Source of the DNA: Deinococcus hopiensis KR-140
Lineage (GTDB): Bacteria > Deinococcota > Deinococci > Deinococcales > Deinococcaceae
Assembly: GCF_900176165.1 (NCBI RefSeq)
Contig: NZ_FWWU01000009.1
Location: forward strand, 1,800,501 to 1,864,500
Reading direction: 5' to 3'
DNA length: 64,000 nucleotides
Each line of letters starts with the position of its first letter. Position 1 is the first letter of the stretch. The position numbers were made by a program, and so were the translations under genes. Shown piece after piece: positions 42,001 through 50,026 of the stretch. Below the pieces are notes generated by a model that was not told the DNA's origin, ran no database searches, and saw only the letters and a list, made by a program, of their open reading frames with translations.

Positions 42001-44036
42001 GCCACACCTCCCAGATCCATAACGCGGAACTGCGCCTTGATCTCCTCGACACGCTCCAAAGTCACGGGTTCAGGCCCCAGAGCCGCAGCCACAGCAGGTT
42101 CCGGCCAGAACGTCTCACCCTCAGCCGCTTCCCAGGGGTCAGGCTGAGCGGCGGGATCAGGCCACGTCCCTTCAGCAGCCCACTTCGCTTCGTTGGCGGC
42201 CTTGATCGTCTCATCGCAAATGCCGCAGCCCTCGCCGCCGCACCATTCGCAAGGCGCGGGCCGCGCGAGGCGCCGCAGCAGACTGGACGGCTCATCGGGC
42301 GCGTCGGTGGCTGCGTTCGTCCACCACGCCACTACACGTAGCGTGCTGACCACACAGAGGTGATCCTTGGCGCGGGTCACTGCTGTGTAGAAGAAGCGGC
42401 GTGCCGTATCGTCCCGGACCTTCCCCGGCTGCATGATGATCACGCGGGGCCAGTCCGAACCCTGAGCCTTGTGGACCGTGATCACGTAGCCGAGCTGGAC
42501 GTACTTCTCTACCTCGTCCTCAGGAATGTCCACTTCTCGGCCGGTAATCTCCACCCGCAGGTGCGGCATCGTCTCGCCGTTCTCTTGTTCCCAGCGGCCA
42601 TCGGCCTGCTTCCGCATGACCTGCTTGGGCTTGGTTGCCATCCCAATCACGCGGCCGGTCTGCCCATTGAAGATGTTCAGCAGCGTGCTGTTCTTGACGA
42701 CGATGATCTTGTCGCCCACCCGGATTTCAGCCTGATATAGAGGGCGGTTGCGCTCACCCGTCCCCAGCTTCCAGAGGGGATATTCGAACAGGGGCATGCC
42801 GTTGGGGTTGATCACGGCCTGCGCGCGCAGGTTGTACCGCTCAGCGTTCTCGTTCTGGTAGGTGATGACCTGCCAGTCCTCAAAGTCCTGCCCACCATGG
42901 GTGCGGACCAGCTGCTCGAAGAGCGGTTCGAGGTTGGCGGGATCCACACCCAGGTGCATCTCTACGCACGCAGTAGGGGTGGGCCGCCGCCGATGCAGGA
43001 TGCCTTCCGCCATGTGAAGGATGCCCTGCTGGTCTGCCTGCCGGTAGTTCTTTTCGAGGTGGACATGCGCCACGCCGTGCGCCAGTAAGTCAACGAAGGG
43101 CGTGCCGTAACCAATGGGCGGCAACTGATTCGGGTCACCCACGAGAATCAGGTGCGCGTGCGGGGGGAGGCGCTTGACCACGGCCCACAGCAGCCAGTTG
43201 GGCAGCATGGATGCTTCGTCGATCACATACAGGTCTTCGGCCAGTCTTTCGACGGTGAAGCCGCGCTTCTGAAAGCCCAAGGCCTTGTGGATGGTGCTGG
43301 CTTCTGCCATGACCTGGTAGCGGTCGAACTGCTCGCGCATCCGGTCCGCAGCCTTGCCAGCAAAGGCCATGCCGCGCACGCTCCTGCGGTCCAGGCCTGC
43401 GCACTGGGAAGCACCGGCCACGCAGAACGTCTTACCCGTCCCGGCACCACCGGTGAAACACAGGACGCGGTTGGCGAGGATCGCGCGCACGGCCAGCGTC
43501 TGTTGCTCGTCTGCGCCCATGCGGGCCAGAACGGCCTTCTGCGCTGGGGACAGGTCTGCCAGTAGGAGGTGTTCACCCTCGCCCGTGGGGAGACGGCGCA
43601 TCCAGCGCTCCAGCTCTACTTCGGCCTCAAGTTCTTCCGGCAGCCAGTACAAGCCCTCTTCAACTTCTACACCGTGGACTTTGTAGCTGGGGTCGCGCAG
43701 CTCCAGCTTGATCCGCTCGCTGAAGAAGTCGCGCTCGCCGAGCACGCCTTTTTGCTCCAGGATGTAGCGGTTTCCGGCTTCATGCCGCCGCTCATCGTCT
43801 GGGGTCACCTCGAACTTCTCTTTGGCGATGCGGTCGGCCTTCTTGAAGCCAATCCCCTCCACCTCCATGAGGTTGAAGGGGTTGCGTTCGATCATCACGA
43901 GGGCGGCGTCGGGGTCTCCGTCGCCCAGGTCTTCCACCACGCGCTTCGCCAGCTTGAAACCAATTCCGGGCAGGTCTCGTATGGTCTGGTGAGGGTCGGT
44001 CCTGTACCACAGGGGGCCGCGTTTATCTCCTAACAT
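41997..44036 (-). CDS. RecD2-like SF1B DNA helicase
   Basis: 679 residues. N-terminal helix-hairpin-helix region (L-P-G-I-G-F-K-L-A-K-R-V, V-E-G-I-G-F-K-K-A-D-R-I); Walker A G-G-A-G-T-G-K-T near 200; V-I-D-E-A-S-M-L; G-D-P-N-Q-L-P-P; V-H-K-A-Q-G-S-D and Y-T-A-V-T-R-A at motif V-VI. A Cys cluster (C-x-x-C-G-G-x-G-C-x-x-C) near 590-605 may bind zinc. It is shorter than host RecD2 at the N-terminus. Probably a 5'-3' replication or recombination helicase of the phage. Confidence 0.9.
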   Translation of the reverse strand: MLGDKRGPLWYRTDPHQTIRDLPGIGFKLAKRVVEDLGDGDPDAALVMIERNPFNLMEVEGIGFKKADRIAKEKFEVTPDDERRHEAGNRYILEQKGVLGERDFFSERIKLELRDPSYKVHGVEVEEGLYWLPEELEAEVELERWMRRLPTGEGEHLLLADLSPAQKAVLARMGADEQQTLAVRAILANRVLCFTGGAGTGKTFCVAGASQCAGLDRRSVRGMAFAGKAADRMREQFDRYQVMAEASTIHKALGFQKRGFTVERLAEDLYVIDEASMLPNWLLWAVVKRLPPHAHLILVGDPNQLPPIGYGTPFVDLLAHGVAHVHLEKNYRQADQQGILHMAEGILHRRRPTPTACVEMHLGVDPANLEPLFEQLVRTHGGQDFEDWQVITYQNENAERYNLRAQAVINPNGMPLFEYPLWKLGTGERNRPLYQAEIRVGDKIIVVKNSTLLNIFNGQTGRVIGMATKPKQVMRKQADGRWEQENGETMPHLRVEITGREVDIPEDEVEKYVQLGYVITVHKAQGSDWPRVIIMQPGKVRDDTARRFFYTAVTRAKDHLCVVSTLRVVAWWTNAATDAPDEPSSLLRRLARPAPCEWCGGEGCGICDETIKAANEAKWAAEGTWPDPAAQPDPWEAAEGETFWPEPAVAAALGPEPVTLERVEEIKAQFRVMDLGGVA

Positions 44037-44126
44037 GGTGGTGCTCCTTCAGGGGCTGAAAGAGGAGGACTGCGATTGCTTGCCGGCGCCGCAGTCCTCC
44101 CTTTACTTCAGGGGGCTAAAAAGGGC

Positions 44127-44783
44127 TCAGAACGGCAGATCCACTTCCGCCTGCCCCGTCGGGGCAGCGGGTGCGGGGCGTGGAGCGGGGGCTGCCTTCT
44201 GAGCAGCGGGAGCGCTCTGAGTGGTAGGTGCTGCCTTTGTGGGTTTGCGGGGGCCGCTCGCTGCGGCGATCTGCATGACCTTGGCAATCTCGTTGCCCTG
44301 CTTCTCCCCGTTGTCCCAGACCCCCACGACGAGACGGCACTTCTTGCCGAGCAGTTCCTGGTCTCCAACGGACAGGCCTTTCACGTGCGCCTTCTCGGAA
44401 TTGCCGCGGTCGTCCTTGCTTGTGATGTGTTCCAGCAGTTCCGTGTAGCTCTGGATGAACTCACCCAGGTCGATGTCGAGCAGGCCGGCGTTGTCGTTCG
44501 TGAACGTCAGCCCTGCGATCTCGCCCGCGCGCTTCCAGAAGGCACTCTTCTCGTTCCACTTCATGTTCTTGGGGAAGCCGAGGTAGTCGGTCAGCTCGAA
44601 CTCGGTGCCTTCCTCGTCGGTCCACTTCCAGATGAACATGATCTTCGGGGCACCTTCGGGGGCGTACTGGCTGGGCTTGCCCATCATGACGATGGCCTTG
44701 TCCAGAACCATGTCGTAGGTGCCTTCGGGGAAGATGGTGCGCTCGAAGTTGCTGCTTTCCTTGCTCTGGCCTTTGAGTCCCAT
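44127..44783 (-). CDS. Phage ssDNA-binding-protein-like (SSB-type C-terminal tip)
   Basis: 218 residues. Residues 1-150 look like one OB-fold domain (E-G-T-Y-D-M-V-L-D-K-A, I-M-F-I-W-K-W-T-D, C-R-L-V-V-G-V-W-D-N-G); an Ala/Pro-rich disordered linker follows, and the end is E-V-D-L-P-F, very like the acidic D-D-I-P-F tip by which SSB recruits partners. Its position upstream of the helicase fits a phage SSB. Confidence 0.75.
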   Translation of the reverse strand: MGLKGQSKESSNFERTIFPEGTYDMVLDKAIVMMGKPSQYAPEGAPKIMFIWKWTDEEGTEFELTDYLGFPKNMKWNEKSAFWKRAGEIAGLTFTNDNAGLLDIDLGEFIQSYTELLEHITSKDDRGNSEKAHVKGLSVGDQELLGKKCRLVVGVWDNGEKQGNEIAKVMQIAAASGPRKPTKAAPTTQSAPAAQKAAPAPRPAPAAPTGQAEVDLPF

Positions 44784-44902
44784 GGTGGTCTGTCTCCTGT
44801 GCTGGCCCGGTGCTTGAGGGTCGTGGGCCGGGGTGAATGGAGGGGTGAGGTGTCTGGGCCGCGGTGCCGCGTGCGTGTGACGATGCGCACCCCCGACGTG
44901 TC

Positions 44903-45079
44903 TCAGGTGTCGGGATTAATCAGCAGGGCAAGCGTCATCACGGCATGGGCGAACGCGGCCACGAACGTCACGCAGAACCCGAGAGAGGCCCATGGGTTGG
45001 TGATCACGTGGGGCACCAGGGCGTAGGCCAGGGCGAGCAGCAGCAGCGTGCGGAAGAGGGAGCGGGCCGGGCGGGTCAC
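44903..45079 (-). CDS. Small membrane protein
   Basis: 58 residues from a GTG overlapping the preceding stop (GTGA), with GGAAGG six bases upstream. Two hydrophobic segments. Last gene of a coupled series of four tiny genes. Confidence 0.6.
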   Translation of the reverse strand: MTRPARSLFRTLLLLALAYALVPHVITNPWASLGFCVTFVAAFAHAVMTLALLINPDT

Positions 45080-45255
45080 AGCAACCCTTCCCAGCAGTCC
45101 GACGTTCCCAGGCAGCGTTGCTGGCCGCACATGGGGCAGGTGGGGCGGGTGGCCCAGCCGTACTCGGCGGGGCGAACTACCCGGGGATCTTCCAGGCTCA
45201 GTTCGGGCAGCTGGGCCGGCGCATCCAACACGGCCACGGGATCGTTGCGATTCAC
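45076..45255 (-). CDS. Small protein with Cys cluster
   Basis: 59 residues, GTG start overlapping the preceding stop. C-P-M-C-G-Q-Q-R-C-x(6)-C suggests a small zinc site at the C-terminus. Function unknown. Confidence 0.55.
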   Translation of the reverse strand: MNRNDPVAVLDAPAQLPELSLEDPRVVRPAEYGWATRPTCPMCGQQRCLGTSDCWEGLL

Positions 45256-45422
45256 AGCTTCACGGCCTTTCCAGCCAGGAGGCCAAAGAGGGTGGCGATG
45301 GTGGTATCCCAGAGGCCCTTGGCGCTGACCCAGCCGCAGAAGAAACCGAGGGCCATCAAGAACAGGGCGGCGAGCAGCAGTTGCACGGCGGGGCGCTGCA
45401 GGTGGGCGCGGAGGTCTTTCAT
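45252..45422 (-). CDS. 56-residue membrane microprotein
   Basis: ATG overlaps the preceding stop (ATGA at 45419-45422), and its own stop overlaps the next start. One strongly hydrophobic segment (V-Q-L-L-L-A-A-L-F-L-M-A-L-G-F-F) and a second weaker one. Read directly from the sequence; too short for most ORF cut-offs. Overlapping-codon coupling on both sides is the main support. Confidence 0.6.
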   Translation of the reverse strand: MKDLRAHLQRPAVQLLLAALFLMALGFFCGWVSAKGLWDTTIATLFGLLAGKAVKL

Positions 45423-45670
45423 GCCGCCACCTCGCCCTCTGCCACGCGCTCAACGTCCAGGCGCTTCCCGGTGGCGGTCACGAAGCGGACCAGCTCGCTG
45501 CCCCGGTGGGAGGTGAGGTTCGCCACGCGCTGGCCACAGCGGTAGCGGCGCACGAACTCACCTTCGAAGGGCTGCTTCTCGTAGGTCCATTCCAGGCCGT
45601 CGGTGGTCTGGATCGTCGGGGGCGGCACGGCAATGTGCGCGCGGGTGAGGGTGATGCGGTCTGCTAACAT
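45419..45670 (-). CDS. Small hypothetical protein, paralogue of gene at 11964-12182
   Basis: 83 residues from an ATG with GGAGGAAC upstream. Shares T-I-Q-T-T-D-G-x-x-W, Y-R-C-G, A-N-L, V-R-F and G-K-[RS]-L with the island gene at 11964-12182, with an added Glu-rich tail. First gene of the coupled micro-gene series. Unknown function. Confidence 0.7.
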   Translation of the reverse strand: MLADRITLTRAHIAVPPPTIQTTDGLEWTYEKQPFEGEFVRRYRCGQRVANLTSHRGSELVRFVTATGKRLDVERVAEGEVAA

Positions 45671-45732
45671 GGAGTTCCTCCTCCCCCTGCTGAGCCGGTG
45701 CAACGGCATTGACGCAGGGGGGTTGTTCTTTT

Positions 45733-45888
45733 TCAGCTCGCCTTGGGTTTCGCGGGCTGCTCTTCACGCACCTGGGATGCGGGGGGAGTGATGGGGGTGG
45801 CAGTGCGCGCTGCCGCGTTGAGCGCCGCCATGACGCGCTGCCACGCTTCCGGGTCAACTCGGGTCTTGATACGGGGTGGAGTGGTCAT
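45733..45888 (-). CDS. 51-residue hypothetical protein
   Basis: ATG overlaps the stop of the HTH gene (TGATG). I-K-T-R-V-D-P-E-A-W-Q-R-V-M-A-A-L near the N-terminus; Pro/Glu-rich end. No known family. Confidence 0.5.
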   Translation of the reverse strand: MTTPPRIKTRVDPEAWQRVMAALNAAARTATPITPPASQVREEQPAKPKAS

Positions 45889-46202
45889 CAGTGGGCCTTG
45901 CGCTGCCCACGCGCACTGGGAGCGGAAAGGGTGGTGTTGGGAACTCCGTGCAGCCAGGCCTGAAGGGAGTCGGCGGGTATCGCGTATGCCCCCCTCTCGC
46001 TGGCCTGCCGTGCGTGCAATTCCCCGCGACGGATGGCTGTGCGGATGCACCAAACGGTCTGGCCTGTTGCCTCAGCCGCTTCGGGGATCGTGTAGGCGAG
46101 TTTCAGGGGTGCGGGAGCTGCTTGGGCAGTAGAAATGCGAGCGGCAATCAGCTCAGCCAGTTCCGCCAACTGTTCAGGAGAGAGATGAACTTGGAGAGTC
46201 AT
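45888..46202 (-). CDS. Excisionase-like/MerR-type helix-turn-helix protein
   Basis: 104 residues. An N-terminal helix is followed by Y-T-I-P-E-A-A-E-A-T-G-Q-T-V-W-C-I-R-T-A-I-R-R-G and Y-A-I-P-A-D-S-L-Q-A-W-L, the winged HTH_17 pattern of excisionases. Located early after the leftward promoter, where an Xis would be made on induction. Start ATG at 46202 overlaps the previous gene (ATGA). Confidence 0.7.
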   Translation of the reverse strand: MTLQVHLSPEQLAELAELIAARISTAQAAPAPLKLAYTIPEAAEATGQTVWCIRTAIRRGELHARQASERGAYAIPADSLQAWLHGVPNTTLSAPSARGQRKAH

Positions 46203-46411
46203 GGAGCCCTCTGTTCTTGATCTATTCCCAACTCGCGGCAAATAGAGAGCTTCGTGCTATGCCGGGTTTCCCTGCGCTCATGCAAGAAGTCGAGGACTGT
46301 TCTGGGCTTCATGCCGAGTTTTCGGGCGAGTTTACGCGCCGAAATGCCCCGTGCTTCGACCGCCGCCCGAGCGGCAGCAGCAACAGGATCAGGGATGGTG
46401 ACTTCGGGCAT
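46199..46411 (-). CDS. Cro-like helix-turn-helix protein
   Basis: 70 residues. V-E-A-R-G-I-S-A-R-K-L-A-R-K-L-G-M-K-P-R-T-V-L-D-F-L is a clear HTH. First gene of the leftward early programme, divergent from the CI-like repressor, hence probable Cro. The ATG at 46411 lies six bases after a TATTCT -10 box and lacks a ribosome-binding site, so the message is predicted leaderless. Confidence 0.75.
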   Translation of the reverse strand: MPEVTIPDPVAAAARAAVEARGISARKLARKLGMKPRTVLDFLHERRETRHSTKLSICRELGIDQEQRAP

Positions 46412-46417
46412 GGGAAT

Positions 46418-46446
46418 AGAATACGACTGTGCCCATTTGGAGTCAA
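46418..46446 (-). promoter_or_regulatory. Leftward early promoter, leaderless arrangement
   Basis: TTGACT (46441-46446) and TATTCT (46418-46423) with a 17-base spacer, read on the minus strand; ATG follows six bases later. A near-consensus sigma-70-type promoter. Confidence 0.75.
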
Positions 46447-46453
46447 TAACAGG

Positions 46454-46469
46454 TTGGGATTGATCCCAA
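46454..46469. promoter_or_regulatory. Candidate CI/Cro operator
   Basis: TTGGGAT-TG-ATCCCAA, perfect seven-base arms, eight bases upstream of the leftward -35 box. Half-sites TGGGAAT recur at 46412-46418 and near 46549-46555, inside both divergent transcription units. Confidence 0.55.
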
Positions 46470-46571
46470 AATAGTCGCCATTTCGGCCCATTCTGGAACC
46501 ATTTGAGTACAGTTCCCGTATGGAAGCGCATGACTGCTTTGGGAATACCACTTGCGCCGAGGTCCTGGCCG

Positions 46572-47096
46572 ATGGCAGCTAAGTCTGCTCAGCAGCCGGA
46601 TCCTCGGGCTGTGGAGCACGGTGAGCTCATCAAGGAGCGCCGGCTTGACCTGGGCTTGAATCGTCCTGCGTTCGTCTCAGAAATGGAAAAACATGGTCAG
46701 GAGATAACTCCGGACTACCTCAATAAGTTAGAACGGGGAACAGCATCTCTTTCTAGGGCATCTCTCGAGGTTAGGGAAGCGATCCGCGCCGTACTGGGCT
46801 ACTCAGCAGAGGAATGGCAGGAGCTGACAGGGTTGTACAGCCCGGAAGCTACTCCCCAGCGCCGTGGCGGCCCGCCCATCCCCCCAGTTGTCCCGTTTCG
46901 TGAAACGCCCATCACCATCCCGCGCGAGTTGCTAGAAATGGTGGAGCAGTACGGCGACACATGGCCAGTGCTGAAGACCGAGAAGATGCAGCGGATGCTG
47001 GCGGCCCCTCGCAACTTTGGCGGTGCGGAAGTCGGACCACAGACCGCCGAAGACTGGCTCGATTACTGGATGGCAAATAAAAGGTTCCTGACGTGA
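46572..47096 (+). CDS. CI-like phage repressor (XRE family)
   Basis: 174 residues from the ATG at 46572 (GAGGTC upstream; a longer frame exists). The HTH spans about 15-85 (L-I-K-E-R-R-L-D-L-G-L-N-R-P-A-F, Y-L-N-K-L-E-R-G-T-A-S-L-S). The C-terminal half has no Ser-Lys autocleavage motif of LexA/CI type. It shares four bases with the ImmA-like peptidase gene, which suggests inactivation by that peptidase, as in ImmR/ImmA and DdrO/PprI. Confidence 0.8.
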   Translation: MAAKSAQQPDPRAVEHGELIKERRLDLGLNRPAFVSEMEKHGQEITPDYLNKLERGTASLSRASLEVREAIRAVLGYSAEEWQELTGLYSPEATPQRRGGPPIPPVVPFRETPITIPRELLEMVEQYGDTWPVLKTEKMQRMLAAPRNFGGAEVGPQTAEDWLDYWMANKRFLT

Positions 47097-47749
47097 CTTA
47101 CGACACGTCCTACCTGGCTGCCGATTATCTCTACTACCTGAAGGCAGTTCAAAAAGAGCTACGCCACGAGCGTCACGCCCTCAAGGTCGCTCACTACCTG
47201 GGCATTCGCATCCGCATTGGCTGGGCTAACCGCTGCACGCCCGATCACCCCAACGGCCCACTGATGGTGGTGACACCGTGGAATTACGGAAACACGGATG
47301 TGGTGCGACACGAGGAAGCGCACATCATCCTGTGGTGGAGCGGCCTGGAAGCGGAGATCATTGCAGAGTTTGGGGAAGAACTGGGCTGGCGCGTAGTCGA
47401 GAACTTGTGCCAGTTCGCGGTGGGGTTCATGCGGATCACGCAGCCAATGGTGGACGAAGCTATTCGGCGCTATGGCGTCTCGGCGAAGGCTGTCAGATAC
47501 CTTCAAAAAGTGAGCGGTGCGGATGCCCTCACGGCGCTCAACCGTCTGGTTTACGACGATCCCCGCAGTTGCCGCGCGGGGTTTCTGCTTTCGGGTTGCT
47601 ACGTTGCTCAAACCGCAGAGTGCAACTGGGGCTTGCCCTTCCGGTGGCTGGACCAAGTACACAATTTGCGTAAGCGCTTCCCTGAAGATGCGAACGTCTC
47701 CTGGCTGAAGCTCACTCCTTCTCAAACGCTCGGCGTGTGCTGGGGCTAG
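47093..47749 (+). CDS. ImmA/IrrE-like metallopeptidase
   Basis: 218 residues. V-V-R-H-E-E-A-H-I-I-L-W carries the HExxH zinc motif (His-Glu-Glu-Ala-His) near residue 75; E-A-E-I-I-A-E-F-G follows, typical of ImmA/IrrE proteins. GTG start overlaps the repressor stop. Likely cleaves the CI-like repressor on a cell signal, turning on the phage. The family includes the Deinococcus radiation-response protease PprI. Confidence 0.8.
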   Translation: MTYDTSYLAADYLYYLKAVQKELRHERHALKVAHYLGIRIRIGWANRCTPDHPNGPLMVVTPWNYGNTDVVRHEEAHIILWWSGLEAEIIAEFGEELGWRVVENLCQFAVGFMRITQPMVDEAIRRYGVSAKAVRYLQKVSGADALTALNRLVYDDPRSCRAGFLLSGCYVAQTAECNWGLPFRWLDQVHNLRKRFPEDANVSWLKLTPSQTLGVCWG

Positions 47750-47752
47750 TCG

Positions 47753-48967
47753 GTGACCCGTCGCCGTGCCCGTCATAACGGGGAAGGAAGTCTGACCAAA
47801 CGCCAGGACGGCCGCTGGGAAGGCAAGTACACCGCCGGAGTTACCCCCGACGGCAAACAGGTCCGCCGCAGTGTCTACGGCCGCACCCGTGCTGAGGCTG
47901 CCGAGAAACTGAAGGCCAAACTCGCCGAGACGCCCAAGGGAGCCATCGTGCTGACCGAGCGGGGGAAGCTTACCCTCGCTGACCAGTTGCGCGCGCACCT
48001 CAGCCTCCGTGAAGCCGAACTCGGCCCCGGCACGGTCCTAAAGCTTGAGAGCTACATCAAAGTCGTCTCCGCTCACTCGGCCGGAGGCGTGGCCCTGGTG
48101 GACCTCAAGCCCGCCCACCTTGAGACCCTGTACCGGGATCTCTCGAAGAAGTACGCCGCGGCCACCGTCCGCCACATCAGCGTGTTCGTGAAGCAGGGAT
48201 TGCGCCGTGCCGTCCGGCATGAGTTGCTTCGCACCAACGTCGCCGAAGTGGCTGAGCTGCCCAGAATGCGTGATGAGAAGGCCGCGCATCCTCTGGAGCC
48301 TGAGCAACTGGCAGCGGCCATGGAGCAGGCGCAGAAGGTCCGTCTGTACCCACTGTTCGCCACCATTGCCACCCTGGGCCTCCGGCACGGGGAAGCCCTG
48401 GGGCTGCAGTGGGGTGACATCGACTGGAAGGCGGGGACGCTTGAAGTGCAGCGCACGGTGGTAAGTCGATCCGGGACGCCCACCCTCAGTACACCCAAGA
48501 CCCGCGCGAGCCTCCGGACCCTGTACCTGCCCGACGAGCTGCGGGGAGTGTTGCTGGTCCACCTCGATGCCCTACGGACTGAAGGGCTGTCCGTCTCCCC
48601 TACCGCCTGGGTGTTTCCTTCCACGGTGGGCGGGATGCTGAGTCAACACAACGTGCGCCGGGTGTGGCGGCAGATCCTCACGGCCGCCAAGTTGCCCACC
48701 GAGACGCGCATCCATGATCTCCGCCACACCTTCGTCTCGCGCCTGATTGAGGCTGGGGCGGATCCGCGCACGGCGGCTGACCTGGCTGGCCATAGTGACC
48801 CGCGTATGACCCTGAGTGTCTACACCCATAGCCGTGCAGAACAGCGGAAAGCGGCACTTCTGGCCAGCGCTGGCCGGGTGCTTCCAGGTCGTCAGCCTGT
48901 GGTCCACTCTAAGGCCAGGGTACCGAAAGAAGAAGAGGAAACAGCGTCTGGCACGGGGTTAGGGTAA
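47753..48967 (+). CDS. int: Tyrosine site-specific integrase
   Basis: 404 residues. N-terminal arm-binding domain (G-E-G-S-L-T-K-R-Q-D-G-R-W-E-G-K, then S-V-Y-G-R-T-R-A-E-A), SAM-like core-binding domain (about 75-170) and catalytic domain with Arg in L-R-H-G-E-A-L, H-D-L-R-H-T-F, G-H-S-D-P-R-M-T-L-S-V-Y-T-H (Tyr nucleophile). GTG start, three bases after the peptidase stop. Lies 0.7 kb from tRNA-Val, its probable target. Confidence 0.93.
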   Translation: MTRRRARHNGEGSLTKRQDGRWEGKYTAGVTPDGKQVRRSVYGRTRAEAAEKLKAKLAETPKGAIVLTERGKLTLADQLRAHLSLREAELGPGTVLKLESYIKVVSAHSAGGVALVDLKPAHLETLYRDLSKKYAAATVRHISVFVKQGLRRAVRHELLRTNVAEVAELPRMRDEKAAHPLEPEQLAAAMEQAQKVRLYPLFATIATLGLRHGEALGLQWGDIDWKAGTLEVQRTVVSRSGTPTLSTPKTRASLRTLYLPDELRGVLLVHLDALRTEGLSVSPTAWVFPSTVGGMLSQHNVRRVWRQILTAAKLPTETRIHDLRHTFVSRLIEAGADPRTAADLAGHSDPRMTLSVYTHSRAEQRKAALLASAGRVLPGRQPVVHSKARVPKEEEETASGTGLG

Positions 48968-48982
48968 CGGCTAGGATAGGTC

Positions 48983-49576
48983 ATGATTGATGACCGCACT
49001 TACGCGCTCATTTACCGGACAACCCGTAAGAACGCAGCAACACGCGGCCTGCTGTTCGATTTATCACGGGATGACTTCGCTGAGCTGGTTGCGCGCGCCG
49101 ACAGCAAGTGCGAGGTCTCAGGCCTCCCCTTCAGTCTTGAGAGGGCTGGGAGTTTTCGACGCCCCTTCGCGCCCAGCATTGATCGAGTCAACAATCAGCT
49201 GGGCTACCAGCTCTCGAATGTCCGTCTCGTTTGCGTCATCACCAATTTTGCGCTTAGCGATTGGGGCATTGCCCCCCTACTCCGTCTTGCTCGTGCGCTG
49301 GACCATAGGGAGGCTACCCAAGCCGAACGGCGGCATGAAGGATTGAGGCAGCAGATCGAAACCCTGCAGGCGGAGGCTGAGGCGTTGCGTTGTGAAGTTG
49401 CCGCCTTGCACAACCAAGCGGGCAGGCACGTGCTGAAGAATCGCTCTCAGGGGACAGGGACCTTTTCTCTCCGCAAGGATGGCCGCTGGGAATCCAAGTG
49501 TTGGCGGGATGGGAAACGCGTGTCCATCTATGCCAGGACGGAAGCTGAACTGCTCCTAAAACTGAAGGAGCTTTGA
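48983..49576 (+). CDS. HNH-like nuclease fused to an integrase-type arm-binding domain
   Basis: 197 residues. N-terminal part: C-E-V-S-G-L-P-F, P-S-I-D-R-V-N-N-Q-L-G-Y and N-V-R-L-V-C-V-I-T-N, an HNH-related fold of small phage nucleases. A coiled coil follows (about 105-145). The last 45 residues, G-T-G-T-F-S-L-R-K-D-G-R-W-E-S-K then A-R-T-E-A-E-L, match the N-terminal domain of the integrase encoded 16 bases upstream. The shared domain suggests both proteins recognise the same arm-type DNA sites. Confidence 0.7.
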   Translation: MIDDRTYALIYRTTRKNAATRGLLFDLSRDDFAELVARADSKCEVSGLPFSLERAGSFRRPFAPSIDRVNNQLGYQLSNVRLVCVITNFALSDWGIAPLLRLARALDHREATQAERRHEGLRQQIETLQAEAEALRCEVAALHNQAGRHVLKNRSQGTGTFSLRKDGRWESKCWRDGKRVSIYARTEAELLLKLKEL

Positions 49577-49594
49577 GGCCGTAGTCGTCTTTTA

Positions 49595-49613
49595 GGAGTC
49601 AGGTGGAGTCAGG
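49595..49613 (+). repeat. Two direct GGAGTCAGG repeats near att
   Basis: GGAGTCAGG at 49595-49603 and 49605-49613, ten base pairs apart, between the integrase cluster and tRNA-Val. Possible arm-type integrase sites. Confidence 0.4.
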
Positions 49614-49635
49614 GGGACGAGAGCAAAAGGAAAAA

Positions 49636-49652
49636 CGCCCTCCAGGAGGGCG
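49636..49652 (-). terminator. Terminator beyond tRNA-Val
   Basis: CGCCCTCC and GGAGGGCG-type stem with a tiny loop; TTTTTCC follows on the minus strand. It ends the leftward tRNA transcript at the prophage boundary. Confidence 0.75.
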
Positions 49653-49657
49653 CCTTT

Positions 49658-49732
<75 letters not shown>

Positions 49733-49762
49733 GAACCGGGAACTGCTGTGGTGCGTGGGGTA

Positions 49763-49840
<78 letters not shown>

Positions 49841-50026
49841 GTACTCGCTGTGGAGCGGCTGAGTGCCTTCACCTCTGCCAGCGGAAGGAATGTTAGCACG
49901 CACCCCCAGACCTGTAAAGCGCGTCCGTCCCACAACGCAGAGTGCCGGACTGCCCCTTATCCCCATGACGGTCTTCAGGAGGGCCAAATCCGGCCAGCGC
50001 TTCGCCTTGCTACAGTGCCAGCTTGC

